64,000 nucleotides of DNA. Source: SLRI01 sp964402505. Its GTDB lineage: Bacteria; Pseudomonadota; Alphaproteobacteria; Geminicoccales; Geminicoccaceae. The position numbers and the translations under genes are program-made. Location of the stretch: NCBI GenBank assembly GCA_964402505.1, contig CAYOCP010000018.1:33114-97113 (forward strand). The letters run 5' to 3'. Shown piece after piece: positions 50,653 through 59,045 of this stretch. The first letter of the stretch is position 1. Each line of letters begins with the position of its first letter. Under the pieces are notes generated by a model. That model was given only the letters and a program-made list of their open reading frames with translations. It searched no databases and was not told the origin of the DNA.

Positions 50653-51225
50653 TCAGCCGGCGTCGCGCATCGCCCTGAGGCCCACCGCCCAGCGATGCGT
50701 CTCGTCGAGCAGGGTGGCGGCGGATTTGTCGATCAGCGCGTTGGAGACGAAGCGTCCGCTCCCGTCGATCAGCGTCGCAACCATCGGCACCGCGACCCCT
50801 TCGGCCATCGGCATCATCTTCAGCGTCGTCACCTGCAGCTTGGCCGCCTGAACCGCGCGCAGCCCGCCCGAGACGCCGCCATAGCTGACGAAGCCGCAGG
50901 GCTTGTAGTTCCATTCCCGATAGACATAGTCGAGGGCGTTCACCAGCGTGGGGGGCGGGCTGTAGTTGTATTCCGGCGTCACGAAGACGTAGGCGTCGGC
51001 CGCGGCGACGCTTGCGGACCAGGCTTTGGTATGAGGGTTCTGGTACTCCTGCCGCACCGGATGGACGGGCTCGTCGTAGAGCGGCAGATCGAACGCGGCG
51101 AGGTCGACGAGGCCGACGTCGAACTTGCCGTGATCGCGGGCGAACCCGTCGAACCACCGGGCCACGGCGGGGCCGGCCCGCCCGGGGCGGGTCGAGCAGA
51201 TGATGATGTGCAATTTCGGCGTCAA
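50653..51225 (-). CDS. NADPH-dependent FMN reductase
   Basis: 190-residue flavodoxin-fold reductase. STRPGRAGPAVARWFDGFA (phosphate-binding loop), DEPVHPVRQEYQNPHTKAW and FVTPEYNYSPPPTLVNALDYVYREW are the standard landmarks, with YGGVSGGLRAVQ near residue 115. It transfers hydride from NADPH to FMN or to quinones, azo dyes or metals; the physiological acceptor is unknown. The start is a TTG at 51225, eight bases after AAAGGG. A GTG at 51234 in the same frame is the alternative. Confidence 0.88.
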   Translation of the reverse strand: MTPKLHIIICSTRPGRAGPAVARWFDGFARDHGKFDVGLVDLAAFDLPLYDEPVHPVRQEYQNPHTKAWSASVAAADAYVFVTPEYNYSPPPTLVNALDYVYREWNYKPCGFVSYGGVSGGLRAVQAAKLQVTTLKMMPMAEGVAVPMVATLIDGSGRFVSNALIDKSAATLLDETHRWAVGLRAMRDAG

Positions 51226-51668
51226 GTCGGGCACCCTTTCGGCATGAGCATCGTGGCATGGCAGGATGCCAGGCGAGGCCCGGTCCTGGACGGGCCGGGA
51301 GGCCAGGCCAACGCCCGAAAGGCTGCGAATCGGCCCTCCGCCCCGCGCCCGACCTGCAGGAGGTACATAGCAAAGCCGTCGGAGACTGTCCAGGGGGCCG
51401 CCACCCGTGCAGGGCCGCGAGCCCGGCGCGAGCCCGCCACCGGGCGGAGGAGGACATCCTTCCTTGGATGATGCGCATCGCGGCGGAACGCTCTCCCGCC
51501 GCGGGCCGAATCGTCGGGAAGGGAGGTCGCCCGGCGGGCCGGGAGGCTCGTGGAGCTGAAATCCGGGGTGGCAAGGTGGATGCGTGAAGGGTTCCGACGC
51601 CTTCGAATCCGCAGCACTTCCCTCTGGGTCGATTTTCGCGGATCCTGCGAAAGCGGGCCGGCAAGGGG
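51226..51668. other. 443-base intergenic region, no gene recognised
   Basis: Lies between the divergent FMN reductase and DUF1003 genes. A small inverted repeat, TTTCGC-N7-GCGAAA (51634-51652), lies just before the DUF1003 gene and could be an operator. I see no RNA gene and no coding stretch with family similarity. Presumably it carries promoters for both genes. Confidence 0.5.
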
Positions 51669-52397
51669 ATGGGGGAGATGAGGGGAGCCGTTTCCTCTGC
51701 GACCGGCAGGCGGTCGGTCTGCCATGTCTGCGGGCAGGCCTTTTCGGCGTCGAGGCTGCGACCCTGGGTTGCGGTGCGACCGGGTGTTTCGGCCCTGATC
51801 GCGGAAGCGGCACCCGGCTGGTCGGAGGGCAAGCACATCTGCAGGCCCGATCTCGCCCGTTTCCGGCGGCAATATGTCGAGAACCTGCTGGCAAACGAGC
51901 AGGGGGAGCTGCACGAGCTCGACCGGCAGGTCATCGCCAGCATGGAGGCGGGGCTGCCCGTCGCACGCAAGCCGGACGAGGCGTTCACCGAGCGGACCAC
52001 CTTCGGGGAGCGCACCGCCGACAAGGTGGCGCAATTCGGCGGCAGCTGGACCTTCATCCTCGCCTTCGCCTTCGTCCTTCTCGTCTGGATCACGATCAAT
52101 GTCGCAGGCCTTTTGGCCAGGCCCTTCGATCCCTATCCGTTCATCCTGCTCAACCTGGCACTTTCGTGCCTCGCCGCCATGCAGGCCCCGGTCATCATGA
52201 TGAGCCAGCGGCGGCAGGAGACCAAGGACCGGCTGCGCGCCGAGAACGACTACCGCGTGAACCTCAAGGCCGAGCTGGAAATTCGCCAGCTCCACGAGAA
52301 GATCGACCACCAGCTCGCCCACCAATGGGAGAAGCTGGTGGAGCTGCAGCAGATTCAGATCGAGCTTCTGGAGGAAGGCGCCGAGAGGGGCGGCTGA
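51669..52397 (+). CDS. DUF1003 domain-containing membrane protein
   Basis: 242-residue protein. An N-terminal zinc-ribbon-like segment has CHVCGQAFSASRLRPW (Cys-x-x-Cys) and ICRPDLARFRRQYV, as in the family. Two adjacent membrane helices lie at about residues 130-150 (TFILAFAFVLLVWITINVAG) and about 160-182 (FILLNLALSCLAAMQAPVIMM). A charged coiled-coil tail follows (QRRQETKDRLRAENDYRVNLKAELEIRQLHEKID). Function unknown; some members are linked to cyclic nucleotide or metal signalling. ATG at 51669; a second ATG at 51678 is possible. Transcription start is not evident. Confidence 0.88.
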   Translation: MGEMRGAVSSATGRRSVCHVCGQAFSASRLRPWVAVRPGVSALIAEAAPGWSEGKHICRPDLARFRRQYVENLLANEQGELHELDRQVIASMEAGLPVARKPDEAFTERTTFGERTADKVAQFGGSWTFILAFAFVLLVWITINVAGLLARPFDPYPFILLNLALSCLAAMQAPVIMMSQRRQETKDRLRAENDYRVNLKAELEIRQLHEKIDHQLAHQWEKLVELQQIQIELLEEGAERGG

Positions 52398-52579
52398 GGC
52401 GGCGATGCGGCGGGCCGGGCGGCAGCGATGGTCGAGCCTTCGAGCATCCGAATCGCGACCTTGCCGGTCGTTGTGGCCATGGCTCTGGCGATCCTGCCCG
52501 AGCGCGCCTTTGGGCCGCGCAGCCCGGACGACACCTCCCTCGCCAGCCATCGCGGCGCCCGAGGACGGTGATCCGCCGG

Positions 52580-52685
52580 CCAGGCCCGGAAGCTCGCCAT
52601 CACCGCCTGCATGAAGAAGCTTCCGGTCATTCCCGAGGCCATGCTCAGGGACCATGGCTCATGGCGGACAGCGCAGGCGACCTGA
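52580..52685 (+). pseudogene. IS110-family transposase, C-terminal remnant with frameshift
   Basis: Codons from 52580 read QARKLAITACMKKL, matching the KLALTACMRKLL end of IS110/IS116 transposases. The homology then shifts by one base (an extra T near 52620) and continues as VIPEAMLRDHGSW from 52626 to a stop at 52683-52685. Only about 35 codons remain, there is no DEDD or serine catalytic domain, and no inverted ends. A dead trace of a former insertion in the 387-base gap between the DUF1003 and MFS genes; the rest of the gap shows nothing else but the promoter at 52730-52757. Confidence 0.7.
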
Positions 52686-52729
52686 CCATCCGAGACCGTC
52701 GCTGGCCCCTTTGAAGCCGCAGGCGGTGA

Positions 52730-52757
52730 TTGACCGATGGCCTTGCGGCTCTATGCT
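52730..52757 (+). promoter_or_regulatory. Sigma70-type promoter for the MFS gene
   Basis: TTGACC at 52730-52735, 16-base spacer, TATGCT at 52752-52757. The MFS start at 52786 lies 28 bases downstream of the minus-10, so the leader would be very short. Confidence 0.55.
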
Positions 52758-52785
52758 CGCGGGGCGTCACCCCCCATGGACCCTC

Positions 52786-54000
52786 ATGCGCGGCTTTCTT
52801 GAGCTCCTGCGGCAGCAGGGGCCGCTGCTCGGCTTTGGAGCCCTGCTCTGCTTCACGTCGAGCTTCGGCCAGACCTTCTTCATTGCCGTTTTCGGCGGGG
52901 CGCTGCGCGCCGAGTTCGAGCTCGGGCACGGCGCCTTCGGCGCCGCCTACTCGGCGGCGACCCTGGCCAGCGCCGTGAGCCTGATCTGGGTCGGCCGGCT
53001 GGTCGACCGGGTGCCGGTGCGGTGGCTGACGCTCGCCACGCTGCTCGGCCTCGCGCTCGCGTGCCTGCTGCTCAGCTTCGCCCGGGGGCCGCTGACGCTG
53101 GCACTCGCCTTCTTCGGGCTTCGGCTCGGCGGGCAGGGCATGGCGACGCACATCGCCATCAGCACCATGGCCAAGCGTTTCTCGGCGGCGCGCGGCCGGG
53201 CGATCAGCATCGCCTCGCTCGGCATACCCTTGAGCGAGATCCTGATGCCGCCCCTCGCCGTGCAGGCGCTCGAGCTCGGCTGGCGGTGGGGCTGGCGCGG
53301 CTTCGCCGCTCTCCTCGTCGCGCTGGCCCTGCCTTCGCTCCTGGCTCTCGCCGGTCGCGCCGACCGTCCGGCACAGCCGCCCCCGGCGGCATCGGCCGCC
53401 CCGCTGGTGCCGAGCCGGCGGCAGGGCGAGGTGCTGCGCGAGCGGGGGTTCTGGCTGCTGCTGCCGGGTGTCCTGGCCCCTTCGATCATCGTCACCGGCA
53501 TCTTCTTCCACCAGGTGCACATCGTGGGTGCCAAGGGCTGGTCCTTGAGCCTCTTCGCCGCCACCTTCACCGTCTATGCGCTCGGGGCCGTGGCGAGCTC
53601 GCTCGTGAGCGGCTGGGCGGTCGATCGCTTCGGCGCGGCGCGTTTGCTCCTCGCCTACCCGCTGCTTCTGGCGACGGGCTGCTTGAGCCTCGCCGCCGGT
53701 GATTCGTTCCTCGTCGCCGTGCTCATGATGCTCTTTTTTGGCCTCGCCTCGGGCGGCCAGTCGACGACGATCAACGCGCTCTGGGCCGAGCTCTACGGCA
53801 CGGCGCATCTCGGCGCCATCCGCGCCCTCGCCACGGCGCTCTCGGTCTTCGGCTCGGCGCTCTCGCCCATCGTCTTCGGTGCCGTCTTCGACCGGGGCGT
53901 TCCGGTCGAGGGTCTGGCGCTGGGTTGCGCCGGCTTCGTGGTCCTGGCGGGCGGGCTCTTCGTGCCGGCCCTGCACCTGAGGGCTCAGCCGGCGCTCTGA
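52786..54000 (+). CDS. MFS transporter (OFA/monocarboxylate-type)
   Basis: 404-residue, twelve-helix major facilitator protein. The first loop has GRLVDRVPVRWL and the region after helix 3 has GLRLGGQGMATHIAISTMAKRFSAARGRAISIASLGIPLSE, the layout of OFA and monocarboxylate transporters. The second half has SGWAVDRFGAARLLLAYPLLL. Substrate unknown. ATG at 52786. The last 16 bases overlap the convergent suhB-type gene. Confidence 0.85.
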   Translation: MRGFLELLRQQGPLLGFGALLCFTSSFGQTFFIAVFGGALRAEFELGHGAFGAAYSAATLASAVSLIWVGRLVDRVPVRWLTLATLLGLALACLLLSFARGPLTLALAFFGLRLGGQGMATHIAISTMAKRFSAARGRAISIASLGIPLSEILMPPLAVQALELGWRWGWRGFAALLVALALPSLLALAGRADRPAQPPPAASAAPLVPSRRQGEVLRERGFWLLLPGVLAPSIIVTGIFFHQVHIVGAKGWSLSLFAATFTVYALGAVASSLVSGWAVDRFGAARLLLAYPLLLATGCLSLAAGDSFLVAVLMMLFFGLASGGQSTTINALWAELYGTAHLGAIRALATALSVFGSALSPIVFGAVFDRGVPVEGLALGCAGFVVLAGGLFVPALHLRAQPAL

Positions 54001-54782
54001 AGCAGCTCCTTGAGCTTCGGGAAGAGACCGCCCGAGGCGGCGACGATGGTGCCTTCGGCCAGAAGGTCGTCATCACCCTCGAGCCGGCCGACGCGGCCGC
54101 CGGCCTCGCGTACGAGCAGGATGCCGGCGGCGATGTCCCAGGGCTGGAGCCCGTATTCCCAGAAGGCGTCCTGCCGGCCGGCGGCGACCCAGGCGAGGTC
54201 GAGCGAGGCGGTGCCGAGGCGGCGCAGGCCGGCGACGTGATCGGCCACCGCGTTCATCTGGCTGGTGAACCCCTTCTCGCGGCCGGGCCAGCTCTGCACG
54301 GGCAGGCCGCAACCGACCAGCGCCTGGCCGAGCTCGCGGCGGGCCGAGACGCGCAACCGGCGGTCGTTGACGTAGGCGCCGCCGCCCTTGTCGGCCCAGA
54401 AGAGCTCGTCGCGGATGGGATCGTAGACCACGGCGGCGGTGATCTCGCCGAACTGCTCGAGCGCCACCGAGACGGCGAAATGCGGCAGGCCGTGGAGGAA
54501 ATTGGTGGTGCCGTCCAGGGGATCGACCAGCCAGCGGTTCTGCGGCTGCGAGCCGACCTCCTCGCCCGACTCCTCCATGAGGAAGCCGAACTCGGGCCGC
54601 GCCCGCTTCAGCTCCTCCTTCAGGACGCGCTCGGCGCGCCGATCGGCGTTGGAGACGTAGTCGGCGGGCCCCTTGAGGCTCACCTGGAGCTGCTCGACCT
54701 CGCCGAAGTCGCGCACGAGGCCGCGGGCCGCCTTGACGGCGGCGCGCACCATCATCTCGCAATTGGCGGAGCGTCTGGCCAC
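53985..54782 (-). CDS. suhB: Inositol monophosphatase family protein (SuhB-like)
   Basis: 265-residue Mg-dependent phosphatase. Motifs: KGPADYVSNADRRAERVLKEEL, the metal site EESGEE then WLVDPLDGTTNFLHGLPHFAVSVAL, and the C-terminal QPWDIAAGILLVREAGGRV. In many Alphaproteobacteria this gene follows efp; here the gap is 3 bases. Last gene of the minus-strand pgk cluster. Inositol-1-phosphate is the presumed substrate, and SuhB also affects RNA processing in E. coli. Confidence 0.93.
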   Translation of the reverse strand: MARRSANCEMMVRAAVKAARGLVRDFGEVEQLQVSLKGPADYVSNADRRAERVLKEELKRARPEFGFLMEESGEEVGSQPQNRWLVDPLDGTTNFLHGLPHFAVSVALEQFGEITAAVVYDPIRDELFWADKGGGAYVNDRRLRVSARRELGQALVGCGLPVQSWPGREKGFTSQMNAVADHVAGLRRLGTASLDLAWVAAGRQDAFWEYGLQPWDIAAGILLVREAGGRVGRLEGDDDLLAEGTIVAASGGLFPKLKELLQSAG

Positions 54783-54785
54783 CCG

Positions 54786-55352
54786 TCAGTCCTTGGCCCG
54801 CTCGACATAGGTGCTGTCGGCGGTGTTGATGACGACGCGGGTTCCCATCTCGATATGCGGCGGGACCATGACGCGCACGCCGTTGTCGAGGATCGCGGGC
54901 TTGTAGGAGGCGGCCGCGGTCTGGCCCTTGACCACGGGGTCGGCCTGGACGACCTCGCAGACCACCGTCTCGGGGAGGGCGAGCGACAGGGGCCGGCCCT
55001 CGTGGCTCTGCACGGTGACGATCATGCCCTCCTTGAGGAAGACGACGCCCTCGCCGACCAGGTCCTTCGGCAGCGCCACCTGCTCGAAGCTCTCCTGGTT
55101 CATGAAGTGGAGCTGGTCGCCGTCGTCGTAGAGGAACTGGTAGTCGGTCTCGTCGAGCCGCACCCGCTCGATGGTGTCGGCGGTGCGCAGGCGCTCGTTG
55201 AGCTTGGTCGGATGGTCGACGCCCTTGAGCTCGACCTGCAGATAGGCGGGGCCCTTGCCGGGCTTGACGTGCTCGGTCTTGACCACCCGCCAGAGCTTCG
55301 CCTGGTGCTCGAGCACCTGGCCCGGGCGGACATCGTTGACGCTGATCTTCAT
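54786..55352 (-). CDS. efp: Translation elongation factor P
   Basis: 188-residue three-domain EF-P that relieves ribosome stalling at polyproline stretches. The tip loop reads HVKPGKGPAYLQV with Lys33 at the position that is beta-lysylated in E. coli. Whether EpmA/EpmB occur here is unknown. Domain ends match DVRPGQVLEHQAKLWRVV and VINTADSTYVER. ATG at 55352 behind GAAAGG, three bases downstream of the ThiE-like gene. Confidence 0.96.
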   Translation of the reverse strand: MKISVNDVRPGQVLEHQAKLWRVVKTEHVKPGKGPAYLQVELKGVDHPTKLNERLRTADTIERVRLDETDYQFLYDDGDQLHFMNQESFEQVALPKDLVGEGVVFLKEGMIVTVQSHEGRPLSLALPETVVCEVVQADPVVKGQTAAASYKPAILDNGVRVMVPPHIEMGTRVVINTADSTYVERAKD

Positions 55353-55355
55353 GCT

Positions 55356-55982
55356 CTACCTTTCAGGAGCCGGGAGGGCGGCGACGAGAGCGGCGAGCCG
55401 GGCCGCGTCCGCCGTGTCCGGCAACAGGAAATCGGCGCCGGCGGCGGCGAGGCGACGCGCATCGTCCGGCACGAACGGGCCGGCCGCGACACAGGGCAGA
55501 ACGGCAATTCCGCTCCACCAGGCGACATGCGCCGCGAGGGTCTCGAGGGCGCCGGCCGGCATGATGCCGAAAGCGCCGAACAGCACATAGTCCGCCCCGT
55601 CCTCGCCGGCAACCATGGCGTCGTGGCGCGATGCGCCGACGGCGGCCCCGATCAGCTCGCCCCGGTCGAGGAGCCGGCGCGCCCCTGCGACCTCGGCCGG
55701 CCGGCCGAGCAGCACCCCGTCGGCGCCGAGCGGGCGCACCCGCTCCGTCCGGTCCACCAGGAACGCGGCACGGCCGGCCGCATGGATGCGGGCGACGAGC
55801 TCGACCGCCGGCTCACCCTCGAGGAGGAGGCCGGCCACAGCCTCGATCGCCAGAAGCGGACCCGGATCCAGGCCCATCGGGCAGTGCGCCAGAAGCCGGC
55901 AGCCCTGGCTTTCGGCCTCGACCCACCGCTCCGTTCCGGCCTCGGAAAGCCCGCCGCCGCGCCCGCGCCGGACGCGGGTCAC
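55356..55982 (-). CDS. ThiE/TenI-like protein, diverged
   Basis: 208-residue TIM-barrel protein resembling thiamine-phosphate synthase. The C-terminal half is well kept: GAAVGASRHDAMVAGEDGADYVLFG and VAAGPFVPDDARRLAAAGADFLLPD. In the N-terminal half the pyrophosphate-binding QLRxK strand is replaced by LLLEGEP, so catalytic activity is doubtful. GTG start at 55982 overlaps the fba stop by 4 bases. The fba-thiE-like-efp order is typical of Rhodospirillales. Confidence 0.75.
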   Translation of the reverse strand: MTRVRRGRGGGLSEAGTERWVEAESQGCRLLAHCPMGLDPGPLLAIEAVAGLLLEGEPAVELVARIHAAGRAAFLVDRTERVRPLGADGVLLGRPAEVAGARRLLDRGELIGAAVGASRHDAMVAGEDGADYVLFGAFGIMPAGALETLAAHVAWWSGIAVLPCVAAGPFVPDDARRLAAAGADFLLPDTADAARLAALVAALPAPER

Positions 55983-56890
55983 GCGCCTCCCTTGTAGATC
56001 TCGATGATCCGGCCCAGGAGGTCGAGCGCCTCCTCGCGCGGCCTCTGGAAGCTGTTGCGGCCGACGATCGAGCCGGAGCCGCCGCCATCGCGGATCTCCT
56101 TGATCTCGCCGAGCAGGCCGTCCGTGCTCTTGGCCTCGCCGCCCGAGAAGACGACCAGCCGCTTGCCGTTGAAGCAGCACTGCATGACGTGGGCGATGCG
56201 CTCCTTCAGCGTGTCCATCGGCACGTTCTCGTAGGCCGCCTGGGCCGCCTTGAGGTCGACGCCGGCCTTGGGCGGCTTGACCTTGATGATGGTCGCACCG
56301 AGAAGGGCGGCCATGTGCGCGGCATAGGCCACGATATCGAGCGCCGTCTCGCCCTCCTTGGTGACGTTGCCGCCGCGCGGGTAGGACCAGAGCACCGAGA
56401 CGAGGCCATGCGCCTTGGCTTCGGCCGAGAGCTCCCGAAACTCCTCCATCATGCCGTAATTGGCGTCCGAGCCCGGGTAGATGGTGAAGCCGACGCCGAC
56501 GCAGCCGAGGCGCAGCGCGTCCCTGACCGAGCCGGTGACGGCCTGGTCGCCGACGCCGGCATGCAGGCTGTTGGCGCTGTTCAGCTTGAGAATGGTCGGC
56601 ACCCGCCCGGCAAAGGTGTCGGCACCCTGCTCGAGCGAGCCGAGCGGGGCGGCGTAGCCCGAGAGCCCGGCGTCGATGGCGAGCTGGTAGAGATAATGCG
56701 GGTCGTAGGCGGCCGGGTTCTTGGCGAAGCTTCGGGCCGGACCGTGCTCGTAGCCCTGGTCGACCGGCAGGATGACGAGCTTGCCGGTGCCGGCGAGGCG
56801 ACCCTGCATCAAGAGGCGGTAGAGGTTGCCCTTGACGCCCGGATTCTCGCCTTCGTACCAGGAGAGAATGGTCTTCACGCGATCGCTCAT
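55979..56890 (-). CDS. Class I fructose-bisphosphate aldolase (FbaB/DhnA type)
   Basis: 303-residue Schiff-base aldolase of the DhnA family that cleaves fructose-1,6-bisphosphate. Motifs: LPVDQGYEHGPARSFAKNP, ALRLGCVGVGFTIYPGSD, TIIKVKPPK with the likely catalytic Lys, and FSGGEAKSTDGLLGEIKEIRDGGGSGSIVGRNSFQRP for phosphate binding. ATG at 56890 overlaps the stop of the 142-residue unknown by 4 bases. Glycolytic/gluconeogenic partner of pgk in the same operon. Confidence 0.93.
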   Translation of the reverse strand: MSDRVKTILSWYEGENPGVKGNLYRLLMQGRLAGTGKLVILPVDQGYEHGPARSFAKNPAAYDPHYLYQLAIDAGLSGYAAPLGSLEQGADTFAGRVPTILKLNSANSLHAGVGDQAVTGSVRDALRLGCVGVGFTIYPGSDANYGMMEEFRELSAEAKAHGLVSVLWSYPRGGNVTKEGETALDIVAYAAHMAALLGATIIKVKPPKAGVDLKAAQAAYENVPMDTLKERIAHVMQCCFNGKRLVVFSGGEAKSTDGLLGEIKEIRDGGGSGSIVGRNSFQRPREEALDLLGRIIEIYKGGA

Positions 56891-57315
56891 GAGGCAGGCC
56901 CTTCGGTCGATGGGGGAGAGGTCGGCCCGGAACTTACACAAGTGGCCGGGGCGATCCAAGTGCCGCCGGGGCCGGGCACCACGAGGCGGCCGGCCGGCGC
57001 GGCGAGCACCTCGGCACCGTGCATCGCCGCCAGTTCGGCGAGCTTCAGACGCAGGCGCTCGGGGCCGCTGAAGACGAGCCGCCGCAGGCCGGCGCGCAGG
57101 GCCGCCATGACGAGGCCGGCGCGGTCGTCGCACACCGCCGTGACCGGCTGCTCCAGCACCTCCTCGAGCGCTCTGACGAAGGCGGGGCCGGCGAGGCCGG
57201 CGGGAGCGCAGAGCTCGATCGGTCGATCCTGCTCCACGGCCAGGGCCAGAGCCGCCCGGGCCTCCCGCTCGTGGTGGACGAGGACGGCGAGCGGTGGCGC
57301 CCGCCGCGCGGCCAT
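56887..57315 (-). CDS. Hypothetical protein between pgk and fba
   Basis: 142-residue soluble protein, not recognised. LAVLVHHEREARAALALAVEQDRPIELCAPAGLAGPAFVRALEEVL and VTAVCDDRAGLVMAALRAGLRRLVFSGP suggest an alternating alpha/beta fold with a Rossmann-like or response-regulator-like start. ATG at 57315, four bases after pgk, and a 4-base overlap with fba. Position in the operon points to a housekeeping or regulatory role in glycolysis, but no activity can be assigned. Confidence 0.75.
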   Translation of the reverse strand: MAARRAPPLAVLVHHEREARAALALAVEQDRPIELCAPAGLAGPAFVRALEEVLEQPVTAVCDDRAGLVMAALRAGLRRLVFSGPERLRLKLAELAAMHGAEVLAAPAGRLVVPGPGGTWIAPATCVSSGPTSPPSTEGPAS

Positions 57316-57319
57316 GGCG

Positions 57320-58513
57320 TCAGGCGGTCTCGAGGGCGGCGACGCCCGGCAGGGTCTTGCCCTCGAGCCATTCGAGGAAGGCGCCGCCGGCGGTCGAGAC
57401 ATAGGTGAAGCGCTCGAGCACCCCCGCATGGGCGAGGGCGGCCACGGTGTCGCCGCCGCCGGCCACCGTCCGGAGCTTGCCGGCCTGGGTCAGCACGGCC
57501 GCGGCCTTCGCCACCTCGGTCGTGCCGGCGTCGAAGGGCGGCACCTCGAAGGCCCCCATCGGCCCGTTCCAGAGCAGCACCTTGACGCCGGCGAGCCGGT
57601 CCTTGATGTCGGTGACCGAGCCCGGGCCGATATCGAGGATCATGTCGGCCTCGCCGACCGCGGCGATCGGCACGGTGCGGCAGGCGGCGTGGGGCTCGAG
57701 GTTCTCCGCGACCACGGCATCCACCGGCAGCACGATCTCGACGCCGGTCTCCCTGGCCGCCGCCATGATGGAGCGGGCATCGTCCAGGAGATCCGGCTCG
57801 CTCAGCGATCTGCCGATGGCGACACCCCTGGCGGCGAGGAACGTGTTGGCCATGGCACCGCCGATGATCAGGAGGTCGACCTTCTTGAGCAGGTCGCCGA
57901 GGATGAGCAGCTTCGACGAGATCTTGGCCCCGCCGATCAGGGCCGCCGACGGCCGCTCGCCGCCGCCCAGAGCGGTGCTCAGGGCCTCGAGCTCGGCCTG
58001 CATCAGGCGGCCCGCATAGCTCGGCAGGCGCTCCGGCAGGCCCGTGACGCTGGCATGGGCGCGGTGCGAGCAGGAGAAGGCGTCGTTGACATAGGCATCG
58101 CCGAGCCTGGCCAGCGCCTCGGCGAAGGCCGGATCGTTCTTCTCCTCGCCGCCGTGGAAGCGCAGGTTCTCGAGCAGGGCGATGCCGCCCGGCGGCAACC
58201 CCTCCACCACCTCGCCGGCCTCGATGCCGACGCAGTCCGCAGCGAACACCACCTCGCGGCCGAGCACGCCCCCGAGCGCCCTGGCGACGGGTGCCAGGGA
58301 CATGGAGGGCTCGAAGCGGCCCTTGGGCCGGCCGAAATGCGAGAGTGCCACGACCCGCGCCCCCTTGTCGGCGAGCTCGGTCAGGGTCCGCGCGGCGCGC
58401 TCGATGCGGGTCGCGTCGGTCACCTCGCCGTCCTGCATCGGCACGTTGAAGTCGACGCGCACCAGCACGCGCTTGCCCGCGGCATCCAGGGCGTCGAGTG
58501 TCTTGAAGGTCAT
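57320..58513 (-). CDS. pgk: Phosphoglycerate kinase
   Basis: 397-residue glycolytic kinase interconverting 1,3-bisphosphoglycerate and 3-phosphoglycerate. Motifs: VLVRVDFNVPMQDG, LSHFGRPKG, LLENLRFHGGEE, YVNDAFSCSHRAHASVTG, GGAKISSKL, LWNGPMGAFEVPPFDAGT and the ATP loop TVAGGGDTVAAL. ATG at 58513. Heads the cluster pgk-unknown-fba-thiE-like-efp-suhB, with intergenic gaps of 4 bases or less inside it. Confidence 0.97.
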   Translation of the reverse strand: MTFKTLDALDAAGKRVLVRVDFNVPMQDGEVTDATRIERAARTLTELADKGARVVALSHFGRPKGRFEPSMSLAPVARALGGVLGREVVFAADCVGIEAGEVVEGLPPGGIALLENLRFHGGEEKNDPAFAEALARLGDAYVNDAFSCSHRAHASVTGLPERLPSYAGRLMQAELEALSTALGGGERPSAALIGGAKISSKLLILGDLLKKVDLLIIGGAMANTFLAARGVAIGRSLSEPDLLDDARSIMAAARETGVEIVLPVDAVVAENLEPHAACRTVPIAAVGEADMILDIGPGSVTDIKDRLAGVKVLLWNGPMGAFEVPPFDAGTTEVAKAAAVLTQAGKLRTVAGGGDTVAALAHAGVLERFTYVSTAGGAFLEWLEGKTLPGVAALETA

Positions 58514-58574
58514 GCCGTCCTCTCCCCCGAAACGTCGATACTGCGCGGCGCCCCCCGAGATGGTGGCGCCGCCG

Positions 58575-59045
58575 TCATCCCGCCACCGCCGCCGCCAGCA
58601 GCTCCTCGAGCGCGCCGGTGCCTTCGCAGGCGCGGGTGAAATAGTCGTTGCGGACGCTGTTGCGATAGCGGCCGGCATAGCTCGTGGCCCAGGCGATCCG
58701 GGTGCCCGCGCCGCCGGGTGCGAAATGCACGCGGGCCTCGGCGCTGCGCTGCTCCACCCTGGCCATCTTGCGGCTGCGGTTGTTGCCGCTGGAGCCGCCC
58801 ACGAGCACCGGCCGACAGCGGGTGAAGCGCACGGAATCGGAGGTGGCCAAAAGGCCGTCCGGCGTCTCCTCCACCTCAAGGCCCTCCCGCTCCAGCGCGG
58901 CAGAGAGGCGGCTTTGGACCACCTCGACGGGTGCCGTGGAGCTTGCCGAAAGCGGCGGTGGCGGGCCCGTCGTGCAGCCGGCGAGGGCGACCAGCGCGCC
59001 GCCGGCGACCATGGCGCTCCACCGCCCTTGCAGGGGCCTAGCCAT
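58575..59045 (-). CDS. Predicted lipoprotein, paralogue A of a tandem pair
   Basis: 156-residue protein with a signal peptide and lipobox (LVALAGC, Cys about residue 24). It then has a PPPP stretch, the block LEREGLEVEETPDGLLATSDSVRFTRCRPVLVGG and a C-terminal ACEGTGALEELLAAAV. The fold is unknown. It is a sister of the next gene (59038-59493), with which it shares the layout and the ends, including the GLxVEET-x-DGL-x-AT core. It overlaps that gene by 8 bases. Sits 61 bases upstream of pgk on the same strand. Confidence 0.8.
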   Translation of the reverse strand: MARPLQGRWSAMVAGGALVALAGCTTGPPPPLSASSTAPVEVVQSRLSAALEREGLEVEETPDGLLATSDSVRFTRCRPVLVGGSSGNNRSRKMARVEQRSAEARVHFAPGGAGTRIAWATSYAGRYRNSVRNDYFTRACEGTGALEELLAAAVAG

